Origin: Nesterenkonia sp. PF2B19 | GTDB taxonomy: Bacteria; Actinomycetota; Actinomycetes; Actinomycetales; Micrococcaceae | Direction of reading: 5' to 3' | Length of the DNA: 64,000 nucleotides | NCBI RefSeq assembly: GCF_001758425.2 | Contig: NZ_MDSS02000004.1 | Span: 49,597 to 113,596, forward strand | Part shown: piece by piece, positions 18,376 through 28,100 of the stretch | Position numbering within the stretch: the stretch's first letter is position 1 | How the letters are laid out: each line of letters opens with the position of its first letter | Translations under genes and position numbers: made by a program | Notes under the pieces: generated by a model | The model's input: the letters and a program-made list of their open reading frames with translations, nothing else | What the model was told of the DNA's origin: nothing | The model's database searches: none

Positions 18376-21300
18376 GTGCACCTGAAGACGCTCACCATCC
18401 GGGGCTTCAAGTCCTTCGCCTCGGCCACCACCTTCGAGTTCGAACCTGGCGTGACCGCTGTGGTGGGACCCAACGGCTCCGGAAAGTCCAATGTGGTGGA
18501 CGCGCTGGCCTGGGTGATGGGGGAGCAGGGGGCGAAGTCTCTGCGCGGGGGGTCCATGGAGGACGTCATCTTCGCCGGAACCGCCGAGCGGCAGCCTCTG
18601 GGACGGGCGTCGGTCAGCCTCACCATCGACAACTCCGACGGCGCGCTGCCCATCGAGTACACCGAGGTCACCATCAGCCGGACCATGTTCCGCACCGGCG
18701 GGTCCGAGTACACGATCAACGGTCAGAAGTGTCGGCTCCTGGACATCCAGGAGCTGCTCTCCGACTCGGGGCTGGGCCGCGAGATGCATGTCATCGTCGG
18801 CCAGGGCCAGCTGGACCAGATCCTCCACGCCACCCCGGAGCAGCGGCGCGGGTTCATCGAGGAGGCCGCCGGGGTGCTGAAGCACCGACGGCGTCGAGAG
18901 CGCACCGTGCGCAAGCTCGAGTCCATGCAGGGCAACCTGGACCGGCTCGAGGACCTGATCTCTGAGATCTCCCGTCAGCTCGCGCCGCTGGGCCGTCAGG
19001 CCAAGGTGGCCCGACGGGCGCAGCGCATCCAGCACGACGTGCGGGATGCTCTGTCCCGGCTCATCGCCGACGACCTCGTGCAGGCCGCCACCGCGCTCCA
19101 TGAGTCCGGGCGCGGCGAGGAGGAGGACAGGGCGCTGGCGGAACGGCTCCGGGCCTCCCTGCAGGGCCAGGACGAGCAGATCACAGCATGGGACGAGCAG
19201 GCCCGTGCCCTGCGTCTGCGGGGGGAGAAGCTGCTGGCCGGACACCACCGGCTGGCCCAGGTGCAGGAGCGGCTGCGGTCGGTCGCCTCCGTCGCGGCCG
19301 AGCGGGCACGCAGTCTCTACGCCTCCGCCACGGTGGACACCTCCGGCCGCGACCCCGAGCAGCTGCGCGCCCAGGCCCAGCAGGTCACGCAGGAGGCCGA
19401 GACCGCCCAGGCCGAGGTGGACCAGGCCCGGAGCCGGCTCGAAGAGACCAGTGAGCGTCGCGCCGCGAGCGAGGACGCGCTGAAGACGGAGGAGACCCGC
19501 CTGACGGAGCAGCTGCGCGCCGTCGCCGACCGACGCGCGGGCCTGGCCACGCTGCGGGGCCGCGCAGATGCGGCCCAGGGGCGGATCGAGGCAGCAGAAG
19601 CGCGCCGCCGTCGAGCCGAGGAGCAGAGCGAGCAGGCTCGCCAGGCGCAGCAGCGTGCTCGAGCGGAGTTCTCCGACCTGGAACAGCGTGTCGCCGGCAT
19701 CGAGACCGGTGAAGAGGGCCTCGACGCCGCCTATGAGACGGCTCAGAGCCGCTACGAGACCCTCCGGGCCCGTCACGACGAGCTGCAGGCCCAGCGGCGT
19801 CGTCTCGAGGCCGCCGTGAGCGAATATCGGGCCCGGCTCTCGGGACTCTCCGCGGCGCGGGCGCCGCGAGACGGTGCCGGCGCCCTGCGGCGGGAGCACG
19901 ACGACGTCGAGCCGCTGGCAGACCGCCTCAGCGTCACCGGGGGCTGGGAGAAGGCGCTGGCCGCCTGCCTGGGGTCCCTGGACACGGCATTGGTGGTGGC
20001 CCACGCCGACCGGGCCGCTGAGGTCCTGGCGTGGCTGGCGGATCACGACGGCGGGCGCGCCCACCTCGTCCACCCGGTGGATCGCTCGGCGTCGCTCCCG
20101 TTTCCGAGCCCGTGACCGCACCGCAGCTGCCTCCGGGCAGCGTGCCGGCCGCGGAGGCCATCACCGGGCCCGAGGACCTCTCCGTGCCGTTGGCGCATGC
20201 CCTCGACCGGCGTCGTGCTGTGCCCGGACCTGGAGGCGGCCCGGCAGTGCCTCGCCGTCGAAGGGGTGCACACCGCAGTGACGGCCTCCGGGGATGTGCT
20301 GCGTCTCGGAGAGCACATCGGCGGCACCGCACTGGAGAACTCCGATGTGGCCATCTCGGCTCAGATCACGGAGCTGACGCAGACCGCGGAGACCTCCGAG
20401 CGGGAGCTCGCGCAGGTGTCTGCCGAGGCGGACGCCCAGGCCTCCGAGGTCCGCGCCGCGGAGCTGGCGGTGGAGGAGAGCCTGGAGGCCCTGCACGCCA
20501 ACGATGCCGAGATGACCGCCACCACGGAGCAGCTGGGACGGCTCAGCGCGGAGGTGTCTCGCGCCGAGGAGCGCATCGCCTCCGCACAGACGGAGATCCT
20601 CGAGGCCGGAGAAGCCCGGGATGAGGCCCAGGAGCAGCTCGACGAGGCGAGCGCCCGCCTGGCCGCAGCCGAGAGCGACGACATCGATGAGGACCCTTCC
20701 ACCGCGGAGCGGGACCGCCTGGCGGAACTGGCGTCGACGCATCGTCGTGACGAGGTCGAGGCGCGACTGGCCCTTCGTGCCGCAGAGGAGCAGCTCAATC
20801 AGCTCCAGGAGCGTGCCGCCTCACTGCGCCGCAGCGCTCAGGCGGAGGAGTCCCGACGTGAGGAGGCTCGGCGCGTCGCGGAGGCTCGGAACCATCGGGC
20901 TCAGGAGGCCGAGGAGGTCCAGGCGGAGGCTGAAGAGGCCGTGGATCGGCTCGCCTCCGTGCTGGCGCGTGCCCAGGACGCCCACGACGAGGCTCAGCAG
21001 AGGCACCGCGAGGTCTCTACGGAGATCCAGCGCCTGCGCACCGCGCGCAGCGCCGAGGCTGAGCAGCTCGACACGGTCACTGCGCGTCTGCACCAGGCGG
21101 AGCTGACCCGTACGGAGCTGCGGCTCAGCCTGGAAGCCGCGGAGCAGCGGGGCCACGAGGAGCTCAGCCTCAGCCCCGAGTATCTGATCGAGAACTACGG
21201 CCCGGACCAGCCCGTGCCCGACCCGGAGGACGAGGAGGCGGAGCCGCGCCCCTACGACCGCGGGGAGCAGGAGGCCCGGCTGCAGCGTGCCCGCCGAGAC

Positions 21301-21945
21301 CTGAAAGCGCTGGGCAAGGTGAACCCCCTCGCCCTGGAGGAGCACGCCGCCCTCGAGGAGCGGCACGCCTACCTGCAGGAGCAGCTTGCGGATCTGAAGG
21401 CCTCCCGGCAGGACCTGTTGGACATCATCTCAGACGTGGACCAGACCGTGGAGCAGGTGTTCACCCAAGCCTGGGGCGACACCAAGGAGCAGTTCGAGCG
21501 GGTCTTCGCTCGGTTGTTCCCCGGCGGGGAAGGGCGGCTGGAGCTGACCAACCCGGAGGACATGCTCAACACCGGCATCGAGGTCCACGCGCGTCCTCCG
21601 GGCAAGCGCATCCGTCGGCTCTCGCTGCTCTCCGGAGGGGAACGGTCCCTGACCGCAGTGGCCCTGCTGGTGGCGATCTTCAAGGCCCGCCCGAGTCCCT
21701 TCTACGTGATGGACGAGGTCGAAGCGGCGCTGGACGACACGAACCTCTCGCGTCTGCTGGTCATCTTCGAGGAGCTGCGGGAGTCGTCGCAGCTGATCGT
21801 CATCACGCACCAGAAGCGCACCATGGAGATCGCCGATGCCCTCTACGGGGTGTCCATGCGCCAGGACGGCTCCACCCGGGTGGTGTCCCAGCGGTTGGCC
21901 CGCGCCGAGGACACCGAGTCCGTGGCACTGCAGAACGCCACGTGA
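18376..21945 (+). CDS. smc: Chromosome segregation ATPase SMC (two apparent compensating frameshifts in hinge)
   Basis: A condensin core protein of 1,189 residues once corrected. Walker A is VGPNGSGKSNVVDALAWV (~31), with the DLLSDSGLG-type motif following. Long coiled coils run ~170-500 and ~660-1000. The ABC signature LLSGGERSL (~1085) and Walker B FYVMDEVEAALDD (~1110) close the head. In the hinge the frame changes near 20070-20090 (premature TGA at 20113) and returns near 20195-20210. The intermediate frame encodes sensible hinge sequence (VTAPQLPPGSVPAAEAITGP), then TGVVLCPDLEAAR follows in the original frame. This pattern is one missing and one extra base. GTG 18376 follows GGAGGAGG. 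SMC is important for growth, so sequence error is likely. Confidence 0.93.
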
Positions 21946-21971
21946 CGGCCAGGTCAGCGGCCGGACCCGGC

Positions 21972-21977
21972 TAGGCT
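21972..21977 (+). promoter_or_regulatory. -10 element TAGGCT directly before the IclR-type gene (possible leaderless start)
   Basis: TAGGCT ends six bases before the ATG at 21984 and no ribosome site is present, which is the spacing expected for a leaderless transcript starting at or next to the ATG. Confidence 0.5.
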
Positions 21978-21983
21978 GAGACC

Positions 21984-23539
21984 ATGGTTGTCGATCGTCA
22001 TGTCCTCCCCGGTTCCTCGGATCCCACACGACGCCTGATGGTCATCCTGGACAGGCTCGTCTCGCGGTTCCCGGGCCAGGGCTGGGGCGTCAGGGAGCTG
22101 GCCGAGGAGATGGGCGCCAGCCGCACCACCGTCAACCGGGCACTTCAGGCGCTCGCCGACCTCTCCTTGGTGAGGGCCGAGGGTGGGGGGACCTACGCCG
22201 TCGGCCCTCGGCTGCGGGTGATCGCGGGCATGGCTCACCGCAGCCATGGCGTACTGCGAGAGGGCCCCGCGGTGCTGGCCGAGCTGACCCGGGACACGGG
22301 CGCGACTGCCATGGCCGTCATGCAGGGACCCCGCCCGACAGAGGCATTCGTGGCGGCCGTCCACCAGGCTCCTGGCGGGATCCAGTATCGCCTGGCTCCC
22401 GGTATGGGGCTCCCGCTTCACGCAGGGGCCGCGGGCCAGGCGATCCTCAGCGAGCTGGACCCGGCTGTGCTCGCCCAGATCGCCCCTGAACGGTTCACCG
22501 AGGCCACACACGTGGACGTCGCCGAGCTGAGGCAGATCCTGGATGAGGCCGGGGCGCGCGGGTATGTGACCAGCATCGGTCAGCACATCCCGCTGGCCGC
22601 CGGAGTGGCGGCTCCCTTCCGTACCCCGGACGGACAGATCGGGGCTGTCTCGGCCACACGTCCACGCACTGAGACCTCCACGACGGACCTCGAGGCGATC
22701 GCAGCCCAGGTGATCGCAGCCGCGCAGGCACTCGGATCCTCCGCCGTGACGACGCCGGTGGCGCCGTCCGCGGAGCCGCCGACACCGCGGGACGGCGCGT
22801 CTTCGGCGGCAGGCCGCGTGGAGCGGCTCATGACTCTCCTGGCGGCAGGCGCCCCCGGGCTGGGCTCTCCGACAGCGGCCGCCCGGTCTCTGCAGGCCCA
22901 CTCCGCGACGGCCAAGAAGCTGCTCGCTTCAGCCGCAGACTGTGGGCTCCTCCGGTACGCGGAGCCGTCGAACACTGCCGCGTGCGGATCCCTGCTGCTC
23001 CGGTGGGCCGCACAGCTGGGACCCCGACCCGGGCTCGGAGACCTACTCCGCCCCCGTCTCCGCGAGTTGTCCGCGGACACCGGCGAGACCACGGCGCTGG
23101 TGGTCCTCGCCCCGGAGGAGCGGACCGCCACCATCGCTGAGGTCGTGGACGGTCCGAATCCCGTCCGTTACGGGGTCGTCACGGGTGCTGAGGTGCCGCT
23201 GCACGCCGGAGCCTCGGGCAAGGCGCTGCTGGCCCACCTGCCGACGAGTACGGCGGAACAGCTGGATCTGCCGCGCCTGGCACCTGGCACATTGGTCACG
23301 CGCGATGCCCTCAGAGAGGATCTGGCCGCGATCCGCGATCGGGGATGGGCCGTGGGGGAGGGCGAGCGCTTCTCCGACGCCTTCGGCTTGGCCGCCCCGG
23401 TGTTCGAGGGGGCTCCGTGGTGGCGTCGATCGCGATCACGATCCCGCGGTTCCGGAAGGACCAGGTCGACGTCGACACGTTGGTCTCAACGCTGCGTCGC
23501 ACCGCCACGGAGGCCTCCGTCCTGATCAGCGTCGGGTGA
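21984..23539 (+). CDS. Double-length IclR-family regulator (one apparent frameshift)
   Basis: A predicted 518-residue regulator made of two IclR units in tandem. Unit 1: winged HTH at ~15-75 (VRELAEEMGASRTTVNRALQ), effector domain to ~250 (QYRLAPGMGLPLHAGAAGQA). Unit 2: a weaker HTH at ~275-340 (SPTAAARSLQAHSATAKKLL), effector domain to the end (RYGVVTGAEVPLHAGASGKA, VGEGERFSDAFGLAAPVF). Near 23410, in a run of five Gs, one base seems missing; restoring it changes WWRRSRSR to GGSVVASIAITIPRF and extends the protein to the stop at 23539. It probably controls the adjacent convergent transport and catabolic genes. The usual IclR length is ~260, so the fusion is notable. Confidence 0.83.
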
Positions 23540-23550
23540 CGCCGTCAGCC

Positions 23551-24860
23551 TCAGAGGAGGGACCCGGCGAACAGAGACGCCGTGATCAGGACGATGGTCC
23601 CGCCGACGCGTGAGGCGATGGCGGCATAGGGCATCAGATGCAGTCGGCCAGCTGTGCTCAGGGTGATCACGTCGCCGCCGGCTCCCATGTTGGCGGTGCA
23701 CAGACCGGCCGTCAGGGACGCCTCGAGGAAGTGCATCTTCATCAGGTATCCCACGCCTCCGGCCACCACGGCGATCACGACCACGGTCCCGGTGATGACG
23801 ACGAGGTACGCGGGCTCCTTCACGACCTCGATGACCTGGGCGAAGTCGACCACGGCGACGCTGACGGCCACCAGGACGGCCGGGGTGACGTACTTCAGGG
23901 TGATGTCGAACCACTCCACGGCGCCGTGCTGCACGTAGTCCGGGCAACGCCCGCTGAGCTTGAAGACGACCGCCAGGATGCAGATCCAGGCGAAGTAGTG
24001 CAGTCCCGGGGTGAGCGTGAAGTGGATGACCACGCTGACGATGTAGATCGTTCCGGTGATCATCAGACCTGTCAGGACGGATCCCGCACTCGTGGCGGGG
24101 CGAGAGTCCTCCTGCTCGAGGGCGCCGTCCCCACCGCGCATGATCGTGCCCTGGCCGTTGAAGCCTCGGAAGGGACGGTCGGGCTTCTTGGCCAGCCAGT
24201 TGTAGAGGACAGCGATCATCACGGCGACGAAGTTCGCAAAGATCACGGCGGGGATCATGACGGCGAGGAAGTCGCCCGCCGGCGACCCCGTGGCGTCGCT
24301 GTAGATCTCCGCCATCGGGATCGCGCTGGATCCGGTCCCGGCGCCGGCGATGGCGAGACCGACGTTCAGGATCCCGGTCATGAGGCCGAGCCCGAGCACC
24401 CAGGCCAGGAAGCCGGCCGTGGCGATGCCGGCAGCGATCGCCGAGAGCAGGGGCACGAGGAACCTGAGGATGGACTTCTTCAGCACGTCGGCGCTGAGCC
24501 CCAGGATGCTGCCGACCATGAGGGTGGCGATGAAGAGGTCGAGCACCTGGTAGCCGGAGAGGAAATTCCCGAGCATCGTCCCCAGGGTCTCCGGGATGAG
24601 CCCGAAGTGGTTGAGGATCGAGGGGACCAGGATGGTGAACAGGGTCGGGGCGCCGAGGGTGCGCAGCACCGGGATTGGCGGCCGAGCCACATCAGGACCA
24701 TGCCGACCAGGGTCGCGAAGACTGCCCCCGGCAGGATGCCGTCCTCGGGGAGGACCCCGGTGAGGGCGGCCAGGACGAACGCTGCGGCACTGATCAGGAA
24801 GAGCGGCCAGGACAGGCCGGCCACCTTCGGTGCGGCGGTGGTCTGGGTCTCGGTGGTCAT
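23551..24860 (-). CDS. 2-hydroxycarboxylate transporter (2HCT/CitS family; one apparent frameshift)
   Basis: A membrane carrier of ~436 residues. The two inverted halves each carry the family's substrate-loop signature: GAGTGSSAIPMAEIY (first) and CTANMGAGGDVITLS (second), followed by HLMPYAAIASRVGG as in CitS. 2HCT proteins move citrate, malate, lactate or similar hydroxy acids with Na+ or H+ or by exchange. The frame breaks near 24675-24682: N-terminal sequence ending GMVLMWLG continues in another frame as IPVLRTLGAPTLF. One missing base restores an uninterrupted protein of normal length. ATG 24860 lies nine bases after the stop of the upstream RraA-like gene. Substrate is inferred only from neighbours. 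Confidence 0.88.
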
Positions 24861-24869
24861 GGTGGGCAC

Positions 24870-25559
24870 CTACTGTCGGTCGAGGGGTGTGGGGCCGGCC
24901 GTCGAGGCGAGCGTGGCCGTGGCATCGAGCCGGACGGCCTCCCGGATCCGCTCCTCGGCGGCGTGGATCTGGGGGAGTCGCTCCAGGGCGTGGTCCACCT
25001 GGTCCGCGGGGATGACGGCGACGCCGTCGGCGTCGGCGACGATGATGTCCCCCGTGGCGATGGACACGCCCCCGACGGCGACCGGTCGACCCACGGCGCC
25101 GGGACCATGTTTGAAGGGTCCAGCCGGTGTGGTGGCGCGGGCGTAGATGTGCAGGCCCTGCTCGCCGAGGGCCGCGGCGTCGCGCACAGCACCGTCGACG
25201 ACAGCACCGATGACGCCGGTGGCCAGCATGATCTCCCCGATGAGATCGCCGATCACGGCTCGACTGATGTCGCCCTGACCATTGATGACGAGGATGTCCC
25301 CGGGGCGGGCGACGTCCAGGGCCATGTGGATCGCCAGATTGTCTCCGGCGCGGGTATGGACGGTGAGGGCTCGTCCGACGACGGTGTCGGTGGACGAGGT
25401 CAGGCTCCGGATCTCCCCGTCGAGGACCAGCATGCGCTGGAAGACGTCGCCCACATGGGCCGCGGGGACGCCACGGAGCCTGTCCGCGGGTGCTGGGGAG
25501 GCTGCGTGCTCCGGGAGGTCCACCGTGACGGAGGACGTGTCAGGGACTGAGATGTACAT
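24870..25559 (-). CDS. RraA/HMG-aldolase family protein (probable 4-hydroxy-2-oxoacid aldolase or oxaloacetate decarboxylase)
   Basis: A 229-residue protein of the RraA-like fold. The conserved core is visible: AGDNLAIHMALDVARPGDILVI, GDISRAVIGDLIGEIMLATG, GAVVDGAVRDAAAL (the Arg and Asp of the Gx20RD metal/substrate motif) and GVSIATGDIIVADADGVAVIP. Relatives cleave 4-hydroxy-4-methyl-2-oxoglutarate or 4-carboxy-4-hydroxy-2-oxoadipate to pyruvate plus a keto acid, or decarboxylate oxaloacetate; true RraA, the RNase E inhibitor, is shorter (~160). The N-terminal ~25 residues are extra. AGGAG precedes ATG 25559. It lies between the dehydrogenase and the 2HCT carrier in one operon. Confidence 0.8.
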   Translation of the reverse strand: MYISVPDTSSVTVDLPEHAASPAPADRLRGVPAAHVGDVFQRMLVLDGEIRSLTSSTDTVVGRALTVHTRAGDNLAIHMALDVARPGDILVINGQGDISRAVIGDLIGEIMLATGVIGAVVDGAVRDAAALGEQGLHIYARATTPAGPFKHGPGAVGRPVAVGGVSIATGDIIVADADGVAVIPADQVDHALERLPQIHAAEERIREAVRLDATATLASTAGPTPLDRQ

Positions 25560-25592
25560 GGTCGGTGACTCCTGGGTCGTGGGGATGCGGTA

Positions 25593-26579
25593 TCAGGATG
25601 AGGTCTGCAGCGCGGGACCGACGATGACATGGTCGGGGGTCTCCCCGGCCAGCGCCTGGTTGATGCAGGTGATCGCGATCTCGGCGACCGCGTCGAGGGA
25701 CTCGAGCGTCTGTCCACCGATGTGCGGGGTCAGGATCAGGTTCTCCGTCGCGGCGACGTCGAGCCGAGTGTGGGAGAGCGGATCCGTCGCGTCGACGGCC
25801 TCGTGGTGGATCACGTCGAGCGCCGCTCCGCGGAGGCGCTTCTCCTGGAGGGCGCTCTGCAGGGCGTCCTCATCGATGAGGCCGCCCCTCGAGGTGTTGA
25901 CGACCAGAGCGCTGGGCTTCAGTCGTGCCAGCTCGTCGGCCCCCAGGATCCCGGCGGTGCCGGAGGTCAGGGGGAGATGCAGGGAGAGCAGGTCGGCCTG
26001 CTCCAGCAGCTCGGGAAGCTCCACTCGGCGAACCTGCAGCTCCGCGGCGGTGTCCTCGTCCAAGGCGGGGTCGGCGGCGATGACGTGCATGCCGAATCCT
26101 CTGCCGATCTGGGCCACCATCCTGCCGATGTGCCCGAATCCGAGCAGACCGAGGACCTTGCTGTGGAGTTCGAGTCCCGTCAGCGTCTGCTTGCCGGCGC
26201 CCCAGCGCCCGTGCCGGATGCGTCGGTCAGCCTCCGGCACATGCCGTGCCAGCGCGAGGGCGAGCGCGAAGACATGCTCGGCCACCGCGCGACTGTTGCC
26301 GCCGGGGGTGACGGTGATCCAGATGCCCTGCTCCTGCGCCGCCTCGAGGTCGACGTTGTTGGTGCCGACGCCGTGGCGGGCGATGATCGTCAGCCGGGGA
26401 GACGCCTCGATCATCCCTCGGTCGAACTGTTCGCCCCGCAGCAGGACGGCCTCGACTGAATCGGCGACGTCGAGGTAGTCGCACCGGTCCGGGCCGAAGC
26501 CGACATGGACGGTGTGGCTGCGGTGGAGACGTTCCAGATGGGCGGGGTCGATGGGATCCGACACGTAGATGACAGCCAC
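25593..26579 (-). CDS. D-isomer-specific 2-hydroxyacid dehydrogenase
   Basis: A 328-residue NAD(P)-dependent oxidoreductase interconverting a 2-hydroxy acid and a 2-keto acid. The Rossmann motif is GLLGFGHIGRMVAQIG (~residues 145-160). Catalytic Arg and Glu lie in VNTSRGGLIDEDAL and the region after it, with the His in LTPHIGGQT. The substrate-domain loop RHGVGTNNVD is intact. GTG 26579 follows AAAGGAG. It is first gene of the operon dehydrogenase - RraA-like aldolase - 2HCT carrier, supporting uptake and breakdown of a hydroxy-di- or tricarboxylate. Which acid is not determinable from sequence. Confidence 0.87.
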   Translation of the reverse strand: MAVIYVSDPIDPAHLERLHRSHTVHVGFGPDRCDYLDVADSVEAVLLRGEQFDRGMIEASPRLTIIARHGVGTNNVDLEAAQEQGIWITVTPGGNSRAVAEHVFALALALARHVPEADRRIRHGRWGAGKQTLTGLELHSKVLGLLGFGHIGRMVAQIGRGFGMHVIAADPALDEDTAAELQVRRVELPELLEQADLLSLHLPLTSGTAGILGADELARLKPSALVVNTSRGGLIDEDALQSALQEKRLRGAALDVIHHEAVDATDPLSHTRLDVAATENLILTPHIGGQTLESLDAVAEIAITCINQALAGETPDHVIVGPALQTSS

Positions 26580-26629
26580 GGGCCGCTCCTTTCGTCGAGG
26601 GTGGGAAAAACGACCGGGAACTCAAAAAA

Positions 26630-26644
26630 TGGGACAGTGTCCTA
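26630..26644. promoter_or_regulatory. Palindromic operator-like site tgggacagtgtccta
   Basis: A 15-bp near-palindrome (GGACA-G-TGTCC core, arms 6 of 7 matching) lies ~50 bp upstream of the dehydrogenase start and just downstream of a promoter-like -10. IclR-family sites often have this size and symmetry, so the double IclR regulator is a candidate ligand. Confidence 0.5.
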
Positions 26645-26656
26645 CTTTGTGTCGAC

Positions 26657-26685
26657 ATCGTAGCACGAGACGTGGTGGAGGTCAC
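26657..26685 (-). promoter_or_regulatory. Promoter of the dehydrogenase/aldolase/2HCT operon
   Basis: Reading on the minus strand, GTGACC (26685-26680), a 17-bp spacer and TACGAT (26662-26657) form a plausible -35/-10 pair. The palindrome at 26630-26644 is downstream of the -10, a position suited to repression. Confidence 0.4.
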
Positions 26686-26751
26686 AGGGCTCGAAGCAGG
26701 GTGCGGCGCGCCGAGGAACAAGCGGAGCCCGGCGGGCGTTGACGACGAGAT

Positions 26752-27999
26752 GTGAGCGACATGCCTGAGAAGCCTGCTGTCCAGAGTCCACCGATCCCCA
26801 ACGAACTGCGCGTGCTGATCGTCGCGGCCTTCGTGGTGGCGATCGGATTCGGCATCGTGGCGCCGATCCTGCCGCAGTATGCCGCCGACTTCGGCGTGTC
26901 CGCGTTCGCCGTCTCCGCAGTGGTCTCGGCCTTCGGGCTCTTCCGTCTGGTCTTCGCTCCGGCCTCCGGCAGGCTCACGCAGGCGTTGGGGGAGACCCCG
27001 GTCTATGTGGTGGGCCTGCTGATCGTGGCGGCCTCGATGATCGCCACGGCCTTCGCCCCCACCTATGAGCTGCTGTTGGCGTTCCGCGCCGTCGGAGGAA
27101 TCGGTTCCACGTTCTTCACGGTCTCGGCGATGACCTTCCTGGCCAGGAAGTCACCGCCGAGCATCCGCGGCAAGATCTCCGGCGCCTACGCCTCGGCCTT
27201 CCTCATCGGCAATGTGGCGGGGCCCCTGGTGGGCTCTGGGCTGCTCGTCTTCGGGCCGCATGTCCCGTTCCTGGTCTACGGGGGCGCACTGGTGATCGCA
27301 GCGCTGATCGTGTTCGTGATGCTGCGGGGCTCGCGTCTGGAGGATCGCGACCGCCGGGACGCGCGCGAACGGGCGACTCTGAAGGAGGCGTGGTCCGTGC
27401 CGGGGTATCGGGCGGCGCTCACGGCAGGGTTCGCCAACGGGTGGGCCACCTTCGGTCTGCGCAACTCCCTGGTTCCGCTCTTCGCCGCCACGGCGTTCGC
27501 CGGGTCCGGGTTCGTCATCGACTCCTCCCAGCTCGCCGGTGTGGCGCTGGCGACCTTCGCCGCCGGCAATGTGGCCGCCGTGCTGCTGTTCTCCCGCCGC
27601 ACCGACCGCTTCGGGCGCAGGCCTCCCATCATCCTGGGGCTGGTCATCACCGCCTGCGCCACCGGCGTGCTGGGGCTGGCGCCGGAGCCCTGGGTGCTGC
27701 TCGCCCTCAGTCTCGTGGCCGGCGTCGGCACGGGGCTGGTCAATCCGGCCCAGCAGGCGGCCATCGCCGACGTCGTGGGCGAGGGGCGCAACGGTGGGCC
27801 TGTGGTCTCGACCTTCCAGATGACGCAGGACTTCGGCGCCATCATCGGCCCGCTGCTCGCCGGGCTGATCGTGGACCACTTCGGCTATGCGTGGGCCTTC
27901 GGGCTCACCGGGGTGATCCTCATGGTCGGGGCGCTGGCCTGGACACGCGCACCGGAGACCCTCGACCACAGCGGTCGACCTGCCGCCGCCCGCACCTGA
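26752..27999 (+). CDS. MFS efflux transporter
   Basis: A 415-residue major facilitator protein with 12 hydrophobic segments. The motif A-like loop of the first half is SGRLTQALGETPVYVVG and of the second half FSRRTDRFGRRPPIILG. The motif C-like segment (YASAFLIGNVAGPLVG) points to an antiporter of the drug-exporter type. The start is uncertain: GTG 26752 gives MSDMPEKPAV and ATG 26761 is equally possible; neither has a good ribosome site. It is divergent from the hydroxy-acid operon but nothing else ties it to that pathway. Confidence 0.83.
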   Translation: MSDMPEKPAVQSPPIPNELRVLIVAAFVVAIGFGIVAPILPQYAADFGVSAFAVSAVVSAFGLFRLVFAPASGRLTQALGETPVYVVGLLIVAASMIATAFAPTYELLLAFRAVGGIGSTFFTVSAMTFLARKSPPSIRGKISGAYASAFLIGNVAGPLVGSGLLVFGPHVPFLVYGGALVIAALIVFVMLRGSRLEDRDRRDARERATLKEAWSVPGYRAALTAGFANGWATFGLRNSLVPLFAATAFAGSGFVIDSSQLAGVALATFAAGNVAAVLLFSRRTDRFGRRPPIILGLVITACATGVLGLAPEPWVLLALSLVAGVGTGLVNPAQQAAIADVVGEGRNGGPVVSTFQMTQDFGAIIGPLLAGLIVDHFGYAWAFGLTGVILMVGALAWTRAPETLDHSGRPAAART

Positions 28000-28022
28000 G
28001 ACCAGACCACACTGGACACACG

Positions 28023-28068
28023 AGGACGGGCCGGGCGGAGCGCGATGCGCATCCACCCGGCCCGTCCT
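28023..28068. terminator. Bidirectional hairpin terminator between MFS gene and amt
   Basis: Arms aggacgggccgggcgg and ccacccggcccgtcct pair with a single mismatch around a small gcgc/gcgc inner stem. The hairpin sits between the convergent gene ends. Confidence 0.65.
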
Positions 28069-28100
28069 GATCTGGGCGAGTGATCGGTCAGATCAGGCTG

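Noticed and set aside
18376..21945. Programmed frameshifting in smc
   Set aside because: No slippery heptamer or pseudoknot is evident, and two compensating shifts in the hinge fit base loss plus gain better.
24870..25559. RNase E inhibitor RraA itself
   Set aside because: The protein is longer than RraA and is in a transport and catabolic operon, so a metabolic aldolase or decarboxylase is likelier.
25593..26579. Phosphoglycerate dehydrogenase SerA
   Set aside because: No C-terminal ACT or ASB domains are present and the context is a carboxylate transporter operon.
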